A DNA stretch of 64,000 bases from Bacteroidota bacterium (lineage in GTDB: Bacteria; Bacteroidota; Bacteroidia; Chitinophagales; UBA10324). Below the pieces are notes generated by a model. That model had not been told where the DNA came from. It searched no databases and saw nothing but the letters and a program-made list of their open reading frames with translations. The DNA is taken from the NCBI GenBank assembly GCA_018267315.1, contig JAFDYS010000001.1:32580-96579 (forward strand). Reading direction: 5' to 3'. Within the stretch, counting starts at the first letter, position 1. Every line of letters begins with the position of its first letter. A program made the position numbers and the translations under genes. This document shows, one piece after another, positions 45,554 to 54,566 of this stretch.

Positions 45554-47251
45554 TCAATTGAGTTGCTCATCGTTTATCTGTGCAAGCCACTGGTTCACGG
45601 TAGCCACCGTTTCAACAAAGGCGGATTCCTCGAAGGGGGACTGAAGGTTCGCCACACGAACCAATTGCAGAAACGATTTGCTTCCTCCCTCTTTACACAA
45701 ACGCAGGTAATCGGAAAAAGCCGCCTCCCGGTTCTCCATAGAGCGTTTCCAGAACTGGAATGCGCAAATCTGGGCCAGCGTGTAATCAATGTAGTAGAAC
45801 GGATGCTTGAAGATGTGTGCCTGCCTGTGCCAATAGCCGCCGCGTTGCAGGTAATCGTTGCCTTCAAAATTGCGGTGAGGTAAGTACTTTTTCTCTGCCT
45901 GCTTCCAGAATAATTTGCGTTCAGCCGGTGTGGCATCAGGATTTCCGTAAACCAAATGCTGGAATTCATCTACGGCAACTCCATATGGCAGAAAAAGCAC
46001 TGAGTTACTCAGATGAGCGAATTTGTATTTCTCCGTTTCACCGTTGAAGAAGAGATTCATCCAGGGCCAGGTGAGAAATTCCATGCTCATCGAATGAATC
46101 TCGGCTGCTTCAGAAGTGGGGAAGAAATATTCGTCAATTCCCAGTTCCCGGCTGCAGTAAGTTTGAAAGGCATGACCGGCTTCGTGCGTGAGCACATCTA
46201 TGTCATGTGATGTTCCGTTGAAGTTGGAAAAAATAAACGGCGAACGGGTTTCACTCAGGAAGGTGCAATATCCGCCGCCGGCCTTGTTCGGTTTATTTAC
46301 GAGATCCATCAATTCATTCTCCTGCATAAACCGGAAGAACTCGCCCGTTTCGGGAGACAGCTCTGAATACATTTTTTGGGCATTGCTGATAATCCATTCC
46401 GGCGAGCCCTGTGGTTTCGCATTGCCCGAATTGAAATCGAGCGGTTCATCGTAGTAGTACAATGTTTCGAGACCCAGACGTTTTCGCTGGCGCTCACGCA
46501 GCGCGCTTGCTATGGGTACAATCTTCTCCTCCACCTGCTTCCTGAATTTCGCCACCATCACGGAATCATAATCCGTGCGGCACATGCGCATATAACCAAC
46601 CGGAATGAAATTTTCGTAACCCAGCTTCACGGCAAGGCGGTGGCGCACTTTCACGAGATCATCATAAATGCGGTCAAGCGTGGCCTCATTCTTCACAAAA
46701 AACTCATCCGTTTTTGCGTGTGCCTCCTTCCTGGTTTGCCGGTCTGTTGAAAGTTTGAACGGCATCATGCCCGAGAGGTTATACGTTTCTCCCCGGAATT
46801 CAATTTTTGCCGAAGCAAGCAGGTCAGTGTACTCAGTGCTCAGTTCATTTTCACGCTGCAGGTCTCCAATAATTTCCGGACGAAAGGTGTTGATGGTGAC
46901 TGCTGCGAGGTTGAACAATTGCTTCCCGAAACGATCTTCCAGCTTACTTCTGTAAGGCGATGCTATCAGCACTTTGTAAAAAGCATTGACCGCATCCTGG
47001 TAAATCGGATAGTTAAGATCGAAGTAACGCTGCTCTTCCTCGTAAAAGGTATCCGTAGTATCAATGGTGTGGCGGATGCTGGCCACATTGCTCATGGTTT
47101 CAAAGCGGGCTCTCAATTTGTAAATATTTTCAACCTGATCAATCTGCTTTTCGGCCGAGTCCGCCATTTTCATTCCATCCAGCAGGGCTTCCATACCGGC
47201 CTTCACCTCGCTGAGGTCAGGGCGCACATATTTTATTTCAGAGAATCTCAT
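45554..47251 (-). CDS. M3-family oligoendopeptidase
   Basis: Cytoplasmic zinc peptidase of the PepF/thimet group that cleaves short peptides. The zinc motif HEAGH (about residues 356-360, in DVLTHEAGHAFQTY) and the downstream Glu of TSEAAEIHSMSMEF are intact. Length is 565 aa, matching the Bacteroidota M3 branch. The ATG at 47251 (MRFSEIKYVRPDL) is preferred to 47272 because the -7 box TACTTTTG (47277-47270) overlaps the longer start. No signal peptide is seen. Confidence 0.92.
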   Translation of the reverse strand: MRFSEIKYVRPDLSEVKAGMEALLDGMKMADSAEKQIDQVENIYKLRARFETMSNVASIRHTIDTTDTFYEEEQRYFDLNYPIYQDAVNAFYKVLIASPYRSKLEDRFGKQLFNLAAVTINTFRPEIIGDLQRENELSTEYTDLLASAKIEFRGETYNLSGMMPFKLSTDRQTRKEAHAKTDEFFVKNEATLDRIYDDLVKVRHRLAVKLGYENFIPVGYMRMCRTDYDSVMVAKFRKQVEEKIVPIASALRERQRKRLGLETLYYYDEPLDFNSGNAKPQGSPEWIISNAQKMYSELSPETGEFFRFMQENELMDLVNKPNKAGGGYCTFLSETRSPFIFSNFNGTSHDIDVLTHEAGHAFQTYCSRELGIDEYFFPTSEAAEIHSMSMEFLTWPWMNLFFNGETEKYKFAHLSNSVLFLPYGVAVDEFQHLVYGNPDATPAERKLFWKQAEKKYLPHRNFEGNDYLQRGGYWHRQAHIFKHPFYYIDYTLAQICAFQFWKRSMENREAAFSDYLRLCKEGGSKSFLQLVRVANLQSPFEESAFVETVATVNQWLAQINDEQLN

Positions 47252-47269
47252 GGGTCTATTTTGGTGGTG

Positions 47270-47277
47270 CAAAAGTA
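47270..47277 (-). promoter_or_regulatory. -7 promoter box TACTTTTG for the M3 peptidase gene
   Basis: Exact TAnnTTTG on the minus strand, 18 bases before the ATG at 47251. It fixes the start codon. Confidence 0.45.
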
Positions 47278-47308
47278 AAGCGATCGGGGAATCGCTTGGT
47301 GTTGTTAT

Positions 47309-47668
47309 TCATTCACTCCTCACCCATTCCTCTTCCACAAACACCCGGTCAATTCTTCCGGCCACAGGTGGATGCAACTTACTCACACGCACCTGCACGG
47401 CTTCGATGAGGATGCTCAGCTGAGAAACCACCATGATAATATTCCTGCAAACATTTTCGAGCAGATGAGTGGGCTGCATGAGAACAATTTTCACCTGCTC
47501 ATAAACCTCTTCATAATTCACTAAATTCTTCAGGTCGTCAGCACGGTTATGATTGGTGGCCACATTCAGGTAAACATCCACCACGATCTCATTGCCCAGC
47601 AGGGTTTCCTCAGGATACAGTCCGATGGGGGCATGAAATCTCATTCCTTCCAGAGCAATGGTTATCAT
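47309..47668 (-). CDS. folB: Dihydroneopterin aldolase
   Basis: Folate-pathway enzyme that converts dihydroneopterin to 6-hydroxymethyl-dihydropterin and glycolaldehyde. The 119-residue length is standard. The N-terminus ITIALEGMRFHAPIGLYPEE carries the family pattern (ex-HAxIGxxxxE), followed by VVDVYLNV, LVNYEEVYEQV with its conserved Tyr, THLLENVCRNI with the conserved Glu, and VRVSKLHPPVAG with the catalytic Lys region. Lies upstream of the M3 peptidase gene on the same strand and divergent from the acyl-CoA dehydrogenase. Confidence 0.9.
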   Translation of the reverse strand: MITIALEGMRFHAPIGLYPEETLLGNEIVVDVYLNVATNHNRADDLKNLVNYEEVYEQVKIVLMQPTHLLENVCRNIIMVVSQLSILIEAVQVRVSKLHPPVAGRIDRVFVEEEWVRSE

Positions 47669-47743
47669 CGGGATGAACAGTGGGGTAACTTCAGCTTAAA
47701 TTGCCAAGGTACTCAACATGTTTAAACGTACAAAGTGCTGAGT

Positions 47744-47751
47744 TACCTTTG
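47744..47751 (+). promoter_or_regulatory. -7 promoter box TACCTTTG for the acyl-CoA dehydrogenase
   Basis: Exact TAnnTTTG; TTTA lies 19 bases upstream at 47721-47724 as a weak -33 element. It predicts a leader of about 60 nt, longer than at the other genes here. Confidence 0.45.
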
Positions 47752-47819
47752 CAGCTGACAAAGATTTCTTTCTCCTGAAAAATTTTTAAGAAGACTGCAA
47801 CCGAAACAAAATAAAATTT

Positions 47820-48998
47820 ATGCGCGACGACCGTTTTCAGCACCCCGACTACTTCCTGGTTGATGAATTGCTCACCGAAGAACAGAAACTCATACGCGAC
47901 ACAGTTCGCCAATGGGTGAAGAAAGAAGTGACTCCCGTGATCGAAGACTATGCGCAGCGCGCCGAGTTTCCGAAACACCTGATCAAAGGGCTCGCTGAAA
48001 TGGGCTGTTTTGGTCCCACCATTCCGGTGGAATACGGAGGCGCCGGACTTGATTACATCACCTACGGACTGATGATGCAGGAAATTGAGCGAGGCGATTC
48101 CGGTGTGCGCTCCACGGCCTCAGTGCAGGGTTCGCTGGTGATGTTCCCGATCTACGCTTATGGCAGCGAGGAGCAACGTAAAAAGTATTTACCCAAACTG
48201 GCCAGCGGTGAATGGATGGGCTGCTTCGGATTAACAGAGCCGGATTTCGGCAGTAACCCGGCTGGAATGATCACGCATTACAAGGATGCCGGCGATCACG
48301 TGATTTTAAATGGCGCTAAGATGTGGATCAGCAATGCGCCTTTTGCTGACATCGCCGTGGTGTGGGCCAAAAATGAAGAAGGCGTAATTCACGGTATGGT
48401 AGTGGAACGGGGCATGGAGGGATTCACTACTCCTGAAACGCACGGTAAATGGAGCTTACGTGCCTCGGCAACGGGCGAGCTGGTATTCGATAATGTGAAA
48501 GTGCCTAAGGAAAATATTTTCCCCAACGTGAAAGGACTGAAAGGGCCACTGGGTTGTTTAACCAAAGCCCGCTACGGCATTGCCTGGGGCGCTTTGGGTG
48601 CAGCCATGGATTGCTATGATTCAGCACTTCGTTATTCGAAAGAGCGCATTCAGTTTGGTAAACCCATCGGGGGATTTCAGCTCACGCAGAAAAAATTGGC
48701 GGAGATGGTGACCGAAATCACAAAAGCGCAATTGATGGTGTGGCGCCTGGGAGTTCTGATGAATGAAAACCGCGCCACTCCTGAGCAGGTTTCCATGGCG
48801 AAAAGAAATTCAGTGGAGATTGCATTAAACATTGCGCGTGAAGCGCGGCAGATTCACGGCGGCATGGGCATCACCGGCGAATATCCCATCATGCGGCATA
48901 TGATGAATCTGGAATCGGTGGTCACCTATGAAGGCACCCATGACATTCATTTGCTGATAACGGGAATGGATGTGACCGGGATCAATGCGTTCAAGTAA
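47820..48998 (+). CDS. gcdH: Glutaryl-CoA dehydrogenase-type acyl-CoA dehydrogenase
   Basis: FAD enzyme of the acyl-CoA dehydrogenase family, most like glutaryl-CoA dehydrogenase, which oxidises and decarboxylates glutaryl-CoA in lysine and tryptophan breakdown. Support: VRSTASVQGSLVMFPIYAYG near residues 97-116, GCFGLTEPDFGSNP, SLRASATGELVFD, KARYGIAWGALGA and the C-terminal TYEGTHDIHLLITG, in which the Glu is the catalytic base. These blocks follow human GCDH closely from memory; the final specificity is not proven. Length (392 aa) fits. No electron-transfer flavoprotein gene lies nearby. Confidence 0.88.
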   Translation: MRDDRFQHPDYFLVDELLTEEQKLIRDTVRQWVKKEVTPVIEDYAQRAEFPKHLIKGLAEMGCFGPTIPVEYGGAGLDYITYGLMMQEIERGDSGVRSTASVQGSLVMFPIYAYGSEEQRKKYLPKLASGEWMGCFGLTEPDFGSNPAGMITHYKDAGDHVILNGAKMWISNAPFADIAVVWAKNEEGVIHGMVVERGMEGFTTPETHGKWSLRASATGELVFDNVKVPKENIFPNVKGLKGPLGCLTKARYGIAWGALGAAMDCYDSALRYSKERIQFGKPIGGFQLTQKKLAEMVTEITKAQLMVWRLGVLMNENRATPEQVSMAKRNSVEIALNIAREARQIHGGMGITGEYPIMRHMMNLESVVTYEGTHDIHLLITGMDVTGINAFK

Positions 48999-49033
48999 TG
49001 TTAACTGCTGCCGGTACAACAATGAGAGCGACC

Positions 49034-49705
49034 TCAGATTTTCTTCCCCGGCAACATTGGCACGAAACGGAAGGCATCAAACACTTCTTCCTTGATTTCG
49101 CTTTCTGAAATTTTCGTAAACCGTTTCATGAGTTGTGTGTCGCCTTCACCTACGGGAATCACCAGGATTCCTCCTGTCTTCAATTGTTTCAACAGATCAT
49201 CAGGAACAAAAGGTGCTGCTGCCGTCACCAATATTTTATCAAACGGTGCGAAAGCCGGCAATCCCTGAAAGCCATCACCATAAAAGCACTTGACAGTCGG
49301 GTAACCGAGCTGCGGCAACAGTGATTTGGTGAGATCAAAAAGTTTTTTCACGCGCTCTATGGTAAACACGCGGGCACCAAGTTCATCAAGAATCGCGGCC
49401 TGGTAGCCGCTGCCGGTTCCTATTTCCAGAATCTTCTCCCCTTTCTTCACTTCCAGCATTTGTGTTTGATAGGCGACCGTGAATGGCTGCGAAATGGTTT
49501 GTCCTTCGGCGATCGGAAACGCATTGTCGTCGTACGCGCGCCCGATGAGGGCACTGTCGAATGCAAAGAGGTGCCGCGGCACTGAAGCAAACGCGTGCAG
49601 CACATTTTCATCAGTGATGCCTTTTTGTTTTAGCCCTTGTGCCATCCTCTTGCGTAATCCGGTTTCACGGGCTGATTCATTCCACGGTCGGTATCGGTCT
49701 TTCAT
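49034..49705 (-). CDS. pcm: Protein-L-isoaspartate O-methyltransferase
   Basis: Repair enzyme that methylates isoaspartyl residues of damaged proteins using SAM. Family motifs in order: GRAYDDNAFPIAEGQTISQP (about 57-76), ILEIGTGSGYQAAIL (motif I), VFTIERVKKL, YGDGFQGLP and FDKILVTAAAPFVP, ending LVIPVGEG. Length is 223 aa. The ATG at 49705 is preferred over the adjacent GTG at 49708, which would nearly touch the TATTTTTG box (49718-49711). Divergent from the phosphohexomutase gene. Confidence 0.94.
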   Translation of the reverse strand: MKDRYRPWNESARETGLRKRMAQGLKQKGITDENVLHAFASVPRHLFAFDSALIGRAYDDNAFPIAEGQTISQPFTVAYQTQMLEVKKGEKILEIGTGSGYQAAILDELGARVFTIERVKKLFDLTKSLLPQLGYPTVKCFYGDGFQGLPAFAPFDKILVTAAAPFVPDDLLKQLKTGGILVIPVGEGDTQLMKRFTKISESEIKEEVFDAFRFVPMLPGKKI

Positions 49706-49710
49706 CACGG

Positions 49711-49718
49711 CAAAAATA
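49711..49718 (-). promoter_or_regulatory. -7 promoter box TATTTTTG for pcm
   Basis: Exact TAnnTTTG on the minus strand, five bases before the ATG at 49705; a very short leader is predicted. Confidence 0.45.
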
Positions 49719-49798
49719 GATGCGCCAGCATTGGTTGCCGGTAGTTCTTCATGAAGTTTTCCCTTCTCCGGCCTTTTAGTGTCAACATTTTCGTTCCT

Positions 49799-49806
49799 TA
49801 TCTTTG
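49799..49806 (+). promoter_or_regulatory. -7 promoter box TATCTTTG for the phosphohexomutase gene
   Basis: Exact TAnnTTTG, 22 bases before the ATG at 49829. It lies inside the longer reading frame that begins at 49751 and so argues against that longer start. Confidence 0.5.
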
Positions 49807-49828
49807 GCGGCTCGTAAAAATCTCATTC

Positions 49829-51229
49829 ATGGATGTGATCAAATTCGGTACAGACGGCTGGCGTGCCATCATTGCAAAAGATTACACGGTCGAAAACGTG
49901 AAACGGGTGGCTCTTGCCACGGCACAGTGGATCAAAAAAAATTATGCGGAGCCGCGCGTGGTGATCGGCCACGATTGCCGCTTCGGCGGACAGCTGTTTG
50001 CCGAAACCACGGCGCAGATCATGTGCGCCAGCGGCATAAAAACATTTCTGGCAGAAGGATTTGTTTCAACCCCCATGGTTTCCCTTGGCGCGCGCCAATA
50101 CAGAGCAGGAATTGGCGTGGTGATCACGGCTTCACACAATCCTCCATCTTACAATGGCTTTAAGCTGAAAGGCGAACACGGAGGACCCAGTTCACCCACC
50201 GTGATTGCAGAAGTGGAAAGCATGATTCCTGAATCTGTTTCACTTGAAACCGTTTCGCTGCAGGCTTACGAAACCGGCGGCATGCTCGAATACGTTGACC
50301 TCGAAACACTTTATGTGGATCATATCAGAAAGAACTTCGACCTCGATGCCATTAACAACAGCAGCATCTCAGTGGCTTATGACGCCATGTATGGCGCGGG
50401 ACAAAATGTGGTGCCCCAGTTACTGAAAAGTCCCATTCTGCTGCACTGCGATTATAACCCTTCATTCAAAGGGCAGGCACCCGAACCGCTGGACCGTAAC
50501 CTCGCCGAATTGAATTCACTCATCAAAAACTCTCCCGGCAATGTGTGCGGCTGGGCCACCGACGGCGATGCTGACCGTATTGGCATGTACGATGAAGACG
50601 GAAACTTCGTGGACGCGCATCACATCATCCTGCTGCTGATTCATTACCTGAATCAATACAAAAAGATGACGGGAAAAGTGGTGGTTGCTTTTTCTGTTTC
50701 TGACAAAGTGAAAAAGATGTGCGTGAAATACGGATTGCCCGTGGAAGTGACCAAGATCGGTTTCAAATACATCAGCGAAAAAATGGTTACGGAAGATGTG
50801 CTCGTGGGCGGAGAAGAATCGGGCGGCATTGCCGTGAAAGGTCACATCCCCGAACGCGACGGCATTTGGGACGGACTGATTCTGCTCGAGTTTATGGCCA
50901 AGACCGGCAAGACTATGAAGCAAATCATCCAGGAAGTGTATGACGTAGTGGGCGCATTCTTCTTCGACCGTCTTGATTTGCATCTGGATGAATCACTCAA
51001 GCAGCAGATCATTGCAAAGTGCAAAAAAGGCGAGTACAACTCTTTCGGCAAATACCAGGTGATGCGCGTGGAAGCCATTGACGGTTTCAAATACCATTTC
51101 AGCAACGATGAGTGGATCATGATTCGCCCGTCAGGAACCGAGCCACTGTTGCGCGTATACGGTGAAGCGCCCACCAAAGCCATGGTGACGGAGATGCTGC
51201 AGACGGTGAAGAAGGCGTTGCTGGGTTAA
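49829..51229 (+). CDS. Phosphoglucomutase/phosphomannomutase family protein
   Basis: Phosphohexose mutase that moves phosphate between C1 and C6 (or C1 and C2-amino sugar C6) through a phosphoserine. The active-site loop TASHNPPSYNG is at about residues 96-106, the metal loop DGDADRIG at about 240-247, the sugar-binding GGEESGG at about 327-333 and the phosphate-binding RPSGTEPLLRVY near 432-443. Length (466 aa) is typical. Which sugar it uses (glucose, mannose or glucosamine phosphate) cannot be decided. Start MDVIKFGTDGWRA is fixed by the promoter box and by the conserved FGTDGWR near the N-terminus. Confidence 0.92.
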   Translation: MDVIKFGTDGWRAIIAKDYTVENVKRVALATAQWIKKNYAEPRVVIGHDCRFGGQLFAETTAQIMCASGIKTFLAEGFVSTPMVSLGARQYRAGIGVVITASHNPPSYNGFKLKGEHGGPSSPTVIAEVESMIPESVSLETVSLQAYETGGMLEYVDLETLYVDHIRKNFDLDAINNSSISVAYDAMYGAGQNVVPQLLKSPILLHCDYNPSFKGQAPEPLDRNLAELNSLIKNSPGNVCGWATDGDADRIGMYDEDGNFVDAHHIILLLIHYLNQYKKMTGKVVVAFSVSDKVKKMCVKYGLPVEVTKIGFKYISEKMVTEDVLVGGEESGGIAVKGHIPERDGIWDGLILLEFMAKTGKTMKQIIQEVYDVVGAFFFDRLDLHLDESLKQQIIAKCKKGEYNSFGKYQVMRVEAIDGFKYHFSNDEWIMIRPSGTEPLLRVYGEAPTKAMVTEMLQTVKKALLG

Positions 51230-51230
51230 A

Positions 51231-53738
51231 TTAGAACGGAATGCTTTTCCTGAAAAGATCGTATTCCTTCTTTCCCGCTTCATAACTGCCTTGCCTGAAA
51301 TTATCAATACAAAAACTGAAGAAGTTCAGTGATGACGCATAGATTCCTTCAGCATATCCATCAGACAAGTTTCCATAGGCGGCCATTGCCAGTTGCTTCT
51401 GGCTTCTGAAATTAGAAACGAGTGTCTGAAGATTGGCCGCACGGTACCCCCCCTCCTTTTCATCTGCTTTCTTCCAGTCGCGGTAAAACAGAAACTCAAG
51501 TGTTGGCCGATTCATGGAATTCACCGCTAACTGCGGACGATCAGTCAGGTATTCGCCCGCATACGCGCACATGATTTCCGATGCTTTTTCACAACCCACG
51601 GAAGTGAGACCGGCTTTGACTTTTGCATCATTCATCACGGCGTTCATTTGTTCGAGGTTCAGTTCCACCGGCGATTCAGTGCCCACCATAAAAACATCGG
51701 AGGGATAGAAATAAAACAACGTTACATGGCTGAAGGATTGTTTCATCGTGTGCAGAATCACATCAAAGCACGAGGCAGGCGTGATGAGCGGAATCCATTG
51801 AATAAAAACTCCGCCCTGATTCAAATGCTCACGGCACTGATCATAGTAATCAGAAGACAGCATGGTGGTGTTGGCATTATCCAGCGTGCCGAGTTTTCCG
51901 TCAGAAGAAATCAAATCGTACCGGTCGTTGGAAAATTTGAGGAACGCATAAATGTCGTCATGAATCAGCCGGACCCGGGGATTCTCATTCACATCATGAT
52001 TGTATTGTGAAAACAAACGGCTCGCCTCAAATACGGGCCTAATCAGTTCCACACAATCCACGTGCTTTACCGCAGGATGTGCGGCAATGGCATCGGTGCT
52101 GATGCCGCTGGCCAGTCCCACTGACAGGGCGGTTTGAATCTTGGGACGTATGAAAAACGGAAGGTGCGCAATCAACTGCTCTTTCTGCATAAGCGCAGGA
52201 GATGTGGAGGCAATGTTCATTCCGTCAATACTCATGTTCAAACTGTTCTTCGCTTCATACACTTTAACCGTGGCGCTCAATCCTTCCTTGTAAAAAAGAA
52301 CCCGGTCGCTCTTCACTTCTTCCCTGCTATTAAGCACTTCAGCCGGCATTGAAACCAACAGAAGAGCGGCAAACAATGCTGTGATCGCCACTTCCCGGAT
52401 GCGCTGCTTTTGCGATGACCTGAGTATAAAAATCCAACCGATAAGCATGCTTCCCGAACTCAGCAGGATCATGCTCCACTTCAAACCCAGTAATGGAATA
52501 AGGATGAAGCCGGCGCTAAGCGTCCCGGCAATACTGCCCAACGTATTCACCCAATAAATGCGGCTGACCGTTGTTCCGGCATCCGCTCCGGAAGATGAAT
52601 GAAACAAATGATTGAGCAACGGATACAGAATGCCCATGAACAAAGTTGGCAGGAGAAACACCAGCCCGCAGGTAAGCGCATAAATGAGGATGCCGCTGAT
52701 CCATCCGCTGGAGAAATCAAATATGATGTTGAAGAACCGGTGCTGAAAGAAATCTGTATAAGCAATGCGGTAAAGAAAGATGATTGCGAAGGCGGATGTA
52801 AATGAAAGCAGCAATTGAAAGCGTCCATATTGCCGAATGCTGCCCAGATCGCCTCTCATGATCCTTCTTGCCATGAGTCCGCCGAATGCAATGCCAAGCA
52901 GAAACACAAAAAGGATAATGGTGAAACTGTAGGTACTGCTTTGAATCAGGAATTTCAAAGCACGGGTCCAGCTGATTTCAAAACCCAGTGCGATAAAGCC
53001 GCTGAAAAAAGCAGTGATCAGGAGCAGATTCTTCGAGACGCTAATGGTTGGTTGACTAGTAAGCTTTTTCTTCCTGCTATCAGCAGCTGTTACGGCCGGC
53101 TTCACTAACCCGCGGGATGCCGGTTGCCGAGACAGAATCAAAGCCGAAATTCCAATCATCATATTGAGCGCCCCTGCCGCCAGAATGCCTCCGGTAACGC
53201 CGGCATACTCAATCAAAAAAAATCCCGCCAGCAAAACACCCGCAGCAGCACCGAAAGTGTTGATGGCATAAAACCAACTGATGTTCTTTTTGAATGTCGT
53301 TTCCTCATGGGTAAAATGGTGAACGAGCAACGGCAGTGTGGCCCCCATGGCCGCAGTGGGGACTGATAGAATCAGCAGCAGCAACAGCGAACTAAAAAGA
53401 ATACGCCAGCCATCAGCGTGGAGGAATGTTGTTGCAATGGCGCCAAAACCCATATCTAGAAAACGGAACGACGCGACGAAACAGAAAGCAAAGCACCCCA
53501 CAACTATTTCCAGTGTGGCATACCATCGCAGCGGATTCTTCATGCGCCTAAAATATTTCCCGATGAGCCAGGCGCCGAGCAACAAACCGACCATGAAGGA
53601 AGCAACCACCACACTCACGGTCACGTAGGCGCTGCCCAGCAGGTAGGTGAATTTTCTCACCCAAAGCAACTGGTAGATCAAACCCGTGCTACCTGAAAGA
53701 AAAAACAGTGATGTAAAAATTCTCTTTTGCAACCCCAC
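51231..53738 (-). CDS. Fused MFS-like transporter / spermidine synthase-like protein
   Basis: Membrane protein whose N-terminal about 470 residues hold some twelve to fourteen hydrophobic segments, and whose C-terminal about 300 residues resemble the Rossmann fold of spermidine synthase (ALSVGLASGISTDAI, VDCVELIRPVFEASRLF, VRLIHDDIYAFLKF, YDLISSDG). Such fusions are widespread and mostly uncharacterised. The canonical GGGxG glycine motif is weakened to VGLASG and the catalytic acidic pair is unclear, so polyamine synthesis is not assumed. There is no ATG near the expected start; a GTG at 53738 follows a TACCTTTC box (53750-53743) and begins GLQKRIFTSLFFLSG. A TTG at 53774 is the alternative. 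Its stop lies one base from that of the convergent mutase. Confidence 0.8.
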   Translation of the reverse strand: MGLQKRIFTSLFFLSGSTGLIYQLLWVRKFTYLLGSAYVTVSVVVASFMVGLLLGAWLIGKYFRRMKNPLRWYATLEIVVGCFAFCFVASFRFLDMGFGAIATTFLHADGWRILFSSLLLLLILSVPTAAMGATLPLLVHHFTHEETTFKKNISWFYAINTFGAAAGVLLAGFFLIEYAGVTGGILAAGALNMMIGISALILSRQPASRGLVKPAVTAADSRKKKLTSQPTISVSKNLLLITAFFSGFIALGFEISWTRALKFLIQSSTYSFTIILFVFLLGIAFGGLMARRIMRGDLGSIRQYGRFQLLLSFTSAFAIIFLYRIAYTDFFQHRFFNIIFDFSSGWISGILIYALTCGLVFLLPTLFMGILYPLLNHLFHSSSGADAGTTVSRIYWVNTLGSIAGTLSAGFILIPLLGLKWSMILLSSGSMLIGWIFILRSSQKQRIREVAITALFAALLLVSMPAEVLNSREEVKSDRVLFYKEGLSATVKVYEAKNSLNMSIDGMNIASTSPALMQKEQLIAHLPFFIRPKIQTALSVGLASGISTDAIAAHPAVKHVDCVELIRPVFEASRLFSQYNHDVNENPRVRLIHDDIYAFLKFSNDRYDLISSDGKLGTLDNANTTMLSSDYYDQCREHLNQGGVFIQWIPLITPASCFDVILHTMKQSFSHVTLFYFYPSDVFMVGTESPVELNLEQMNAVMNDAKVKAGLTSVGCEKASEIMCAYAGEYLTDRPQLAVNSMNRPTLEFLFYRDWKKADEKEGGYRAANLQTLVSNFRSQKQLAMAAYGNLSDGYAEGIYASSLNFFSFCIDNFRQGSYEAGKKEYDLFRKSIPF

Positions 53739-53853
53739 CGTCGAAAGGTACTTGATATAAAATACGAAGCACAAGAATGAATATCAGTTTTGCTGACGCT
53801 GGCGATACCTTGCGGAGATTTTGATTTTACCTTCATCCGGAATTTTTCCACTC

Positions 53854-54477
53854 ATGCTCCGTATCTGTTTTACCATCCTGGTTTTTGCTCCGTGCCTTGC
53901 ATTTTCGCAGCAGCGTCTCGCAACCAAAGATCTGAAAGAACTTCAGTCACGCATGGCGGGGTCCTTCTCAAGCGAAGCACAATCGAAAAGCGATTCCGAT
54001 TTCTTTCATATCGTTCTGCATATGGCCCCAATCTGGAAAAACAGTGCAGACGGATTCTGGCTTTATGTTGAACAAGCCGTGGCTGCTTCCGCAGACAAGC
54101 CCTATCGCCAGCGTGTCTATCACATTACCCTGAACGATGACGCAACCATTGCATCACAGGTTTATGAGTTGCATGCTCCGATGCGGTTCGCCGGTGCATG
54201 GAAGAAAAAAAATCCGCTGGCCTCGCTCACTACCGATTCACTCATTTCCCGGGAGGGCTGTGTAATCTTACTCCATAAAAACCGTGACGGTGATTTTGCC
54301 GGAAGCACGCATGATAAAGATTGCCCGAGCAACCTGCGTGGCGCCGCTTATGCTACTTCTGAAGTGGTGATCAGAAAAGACCGCATGATCTCCTGGGACC
54401 GTGGATGGAATGCCGACGGTCAGCAGGTTTGGGGCGCTGAAAAAGGCGGCTACGAATTCCTGAAAGAAAAAAAGTAA
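53854..54477 (+). CDS. CpeT/CpcT-like secreted protein
   Basis: Exported 207-residue protein similar to the CpeT/CpcT family, whose cyanobacterial members attach bilins to phycobiliproteins. Signal peptide MLRICFTILVFAPCLAFSQ. Family features: LQSRMAGSFSSEAQSK near the start, LYVEQAVAASADKPYRQRVY (about 82-101), YELHAPMRFAGAW, and the C-terminal GCVILLHKNRDGDFAGST plus SEVVIRKDRMISWDRGW. No phycobilin genes are expected in this organism, so the actual role is unknown. ATG 53854 is chosen because the in-frame upstream start (53821) only lengthens the signal region. Confidence 0.82.
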   Translation: MLRICFTILVFAPCLAFSQQRLATKDLKELQSRMAGSFSSEAQSKSDSDFFHIVLHMAPIWKNSADGFWLYVEQAVAASADKPYRQRVYHITLNDDATIASQVYELHAPMRFAGAWKKKNPLASLTTDSLISREGCVILLHKNRDGDFAGSTHDKDCPSNLRGAAYATSEVVIRKDRMISWDRGWNADGQQVWGAEKGGYEFLKEKK

Positions 54478-54541
54478 GGCGCACTGTTTATCTCACTTTT
54501 CCACATATCCACAAGAGCCGTTTTCCCCTATGAAGAAGCCC

Positions 54542-54549
54542 TAAATTTG
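54542..54549 (+). promoter_or_regulatory. -7 promoter box TAAATTTG for smc
   Basis: Exact TAnnTTTG, 17 bases before the smc ATG at 54567. Confidence 0.45.
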
Positions 54550-54566
54550 GGGAAACTTTTTACGAG

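Noticed and set aside
51231..53738. Polyamine (spermidine) synthesis by the fused membrane protein
   Set aside because: The Rossmann part is similar but the glycine motif and catalytic acids are not convincing, and no polyamine pathway genes are nearby.
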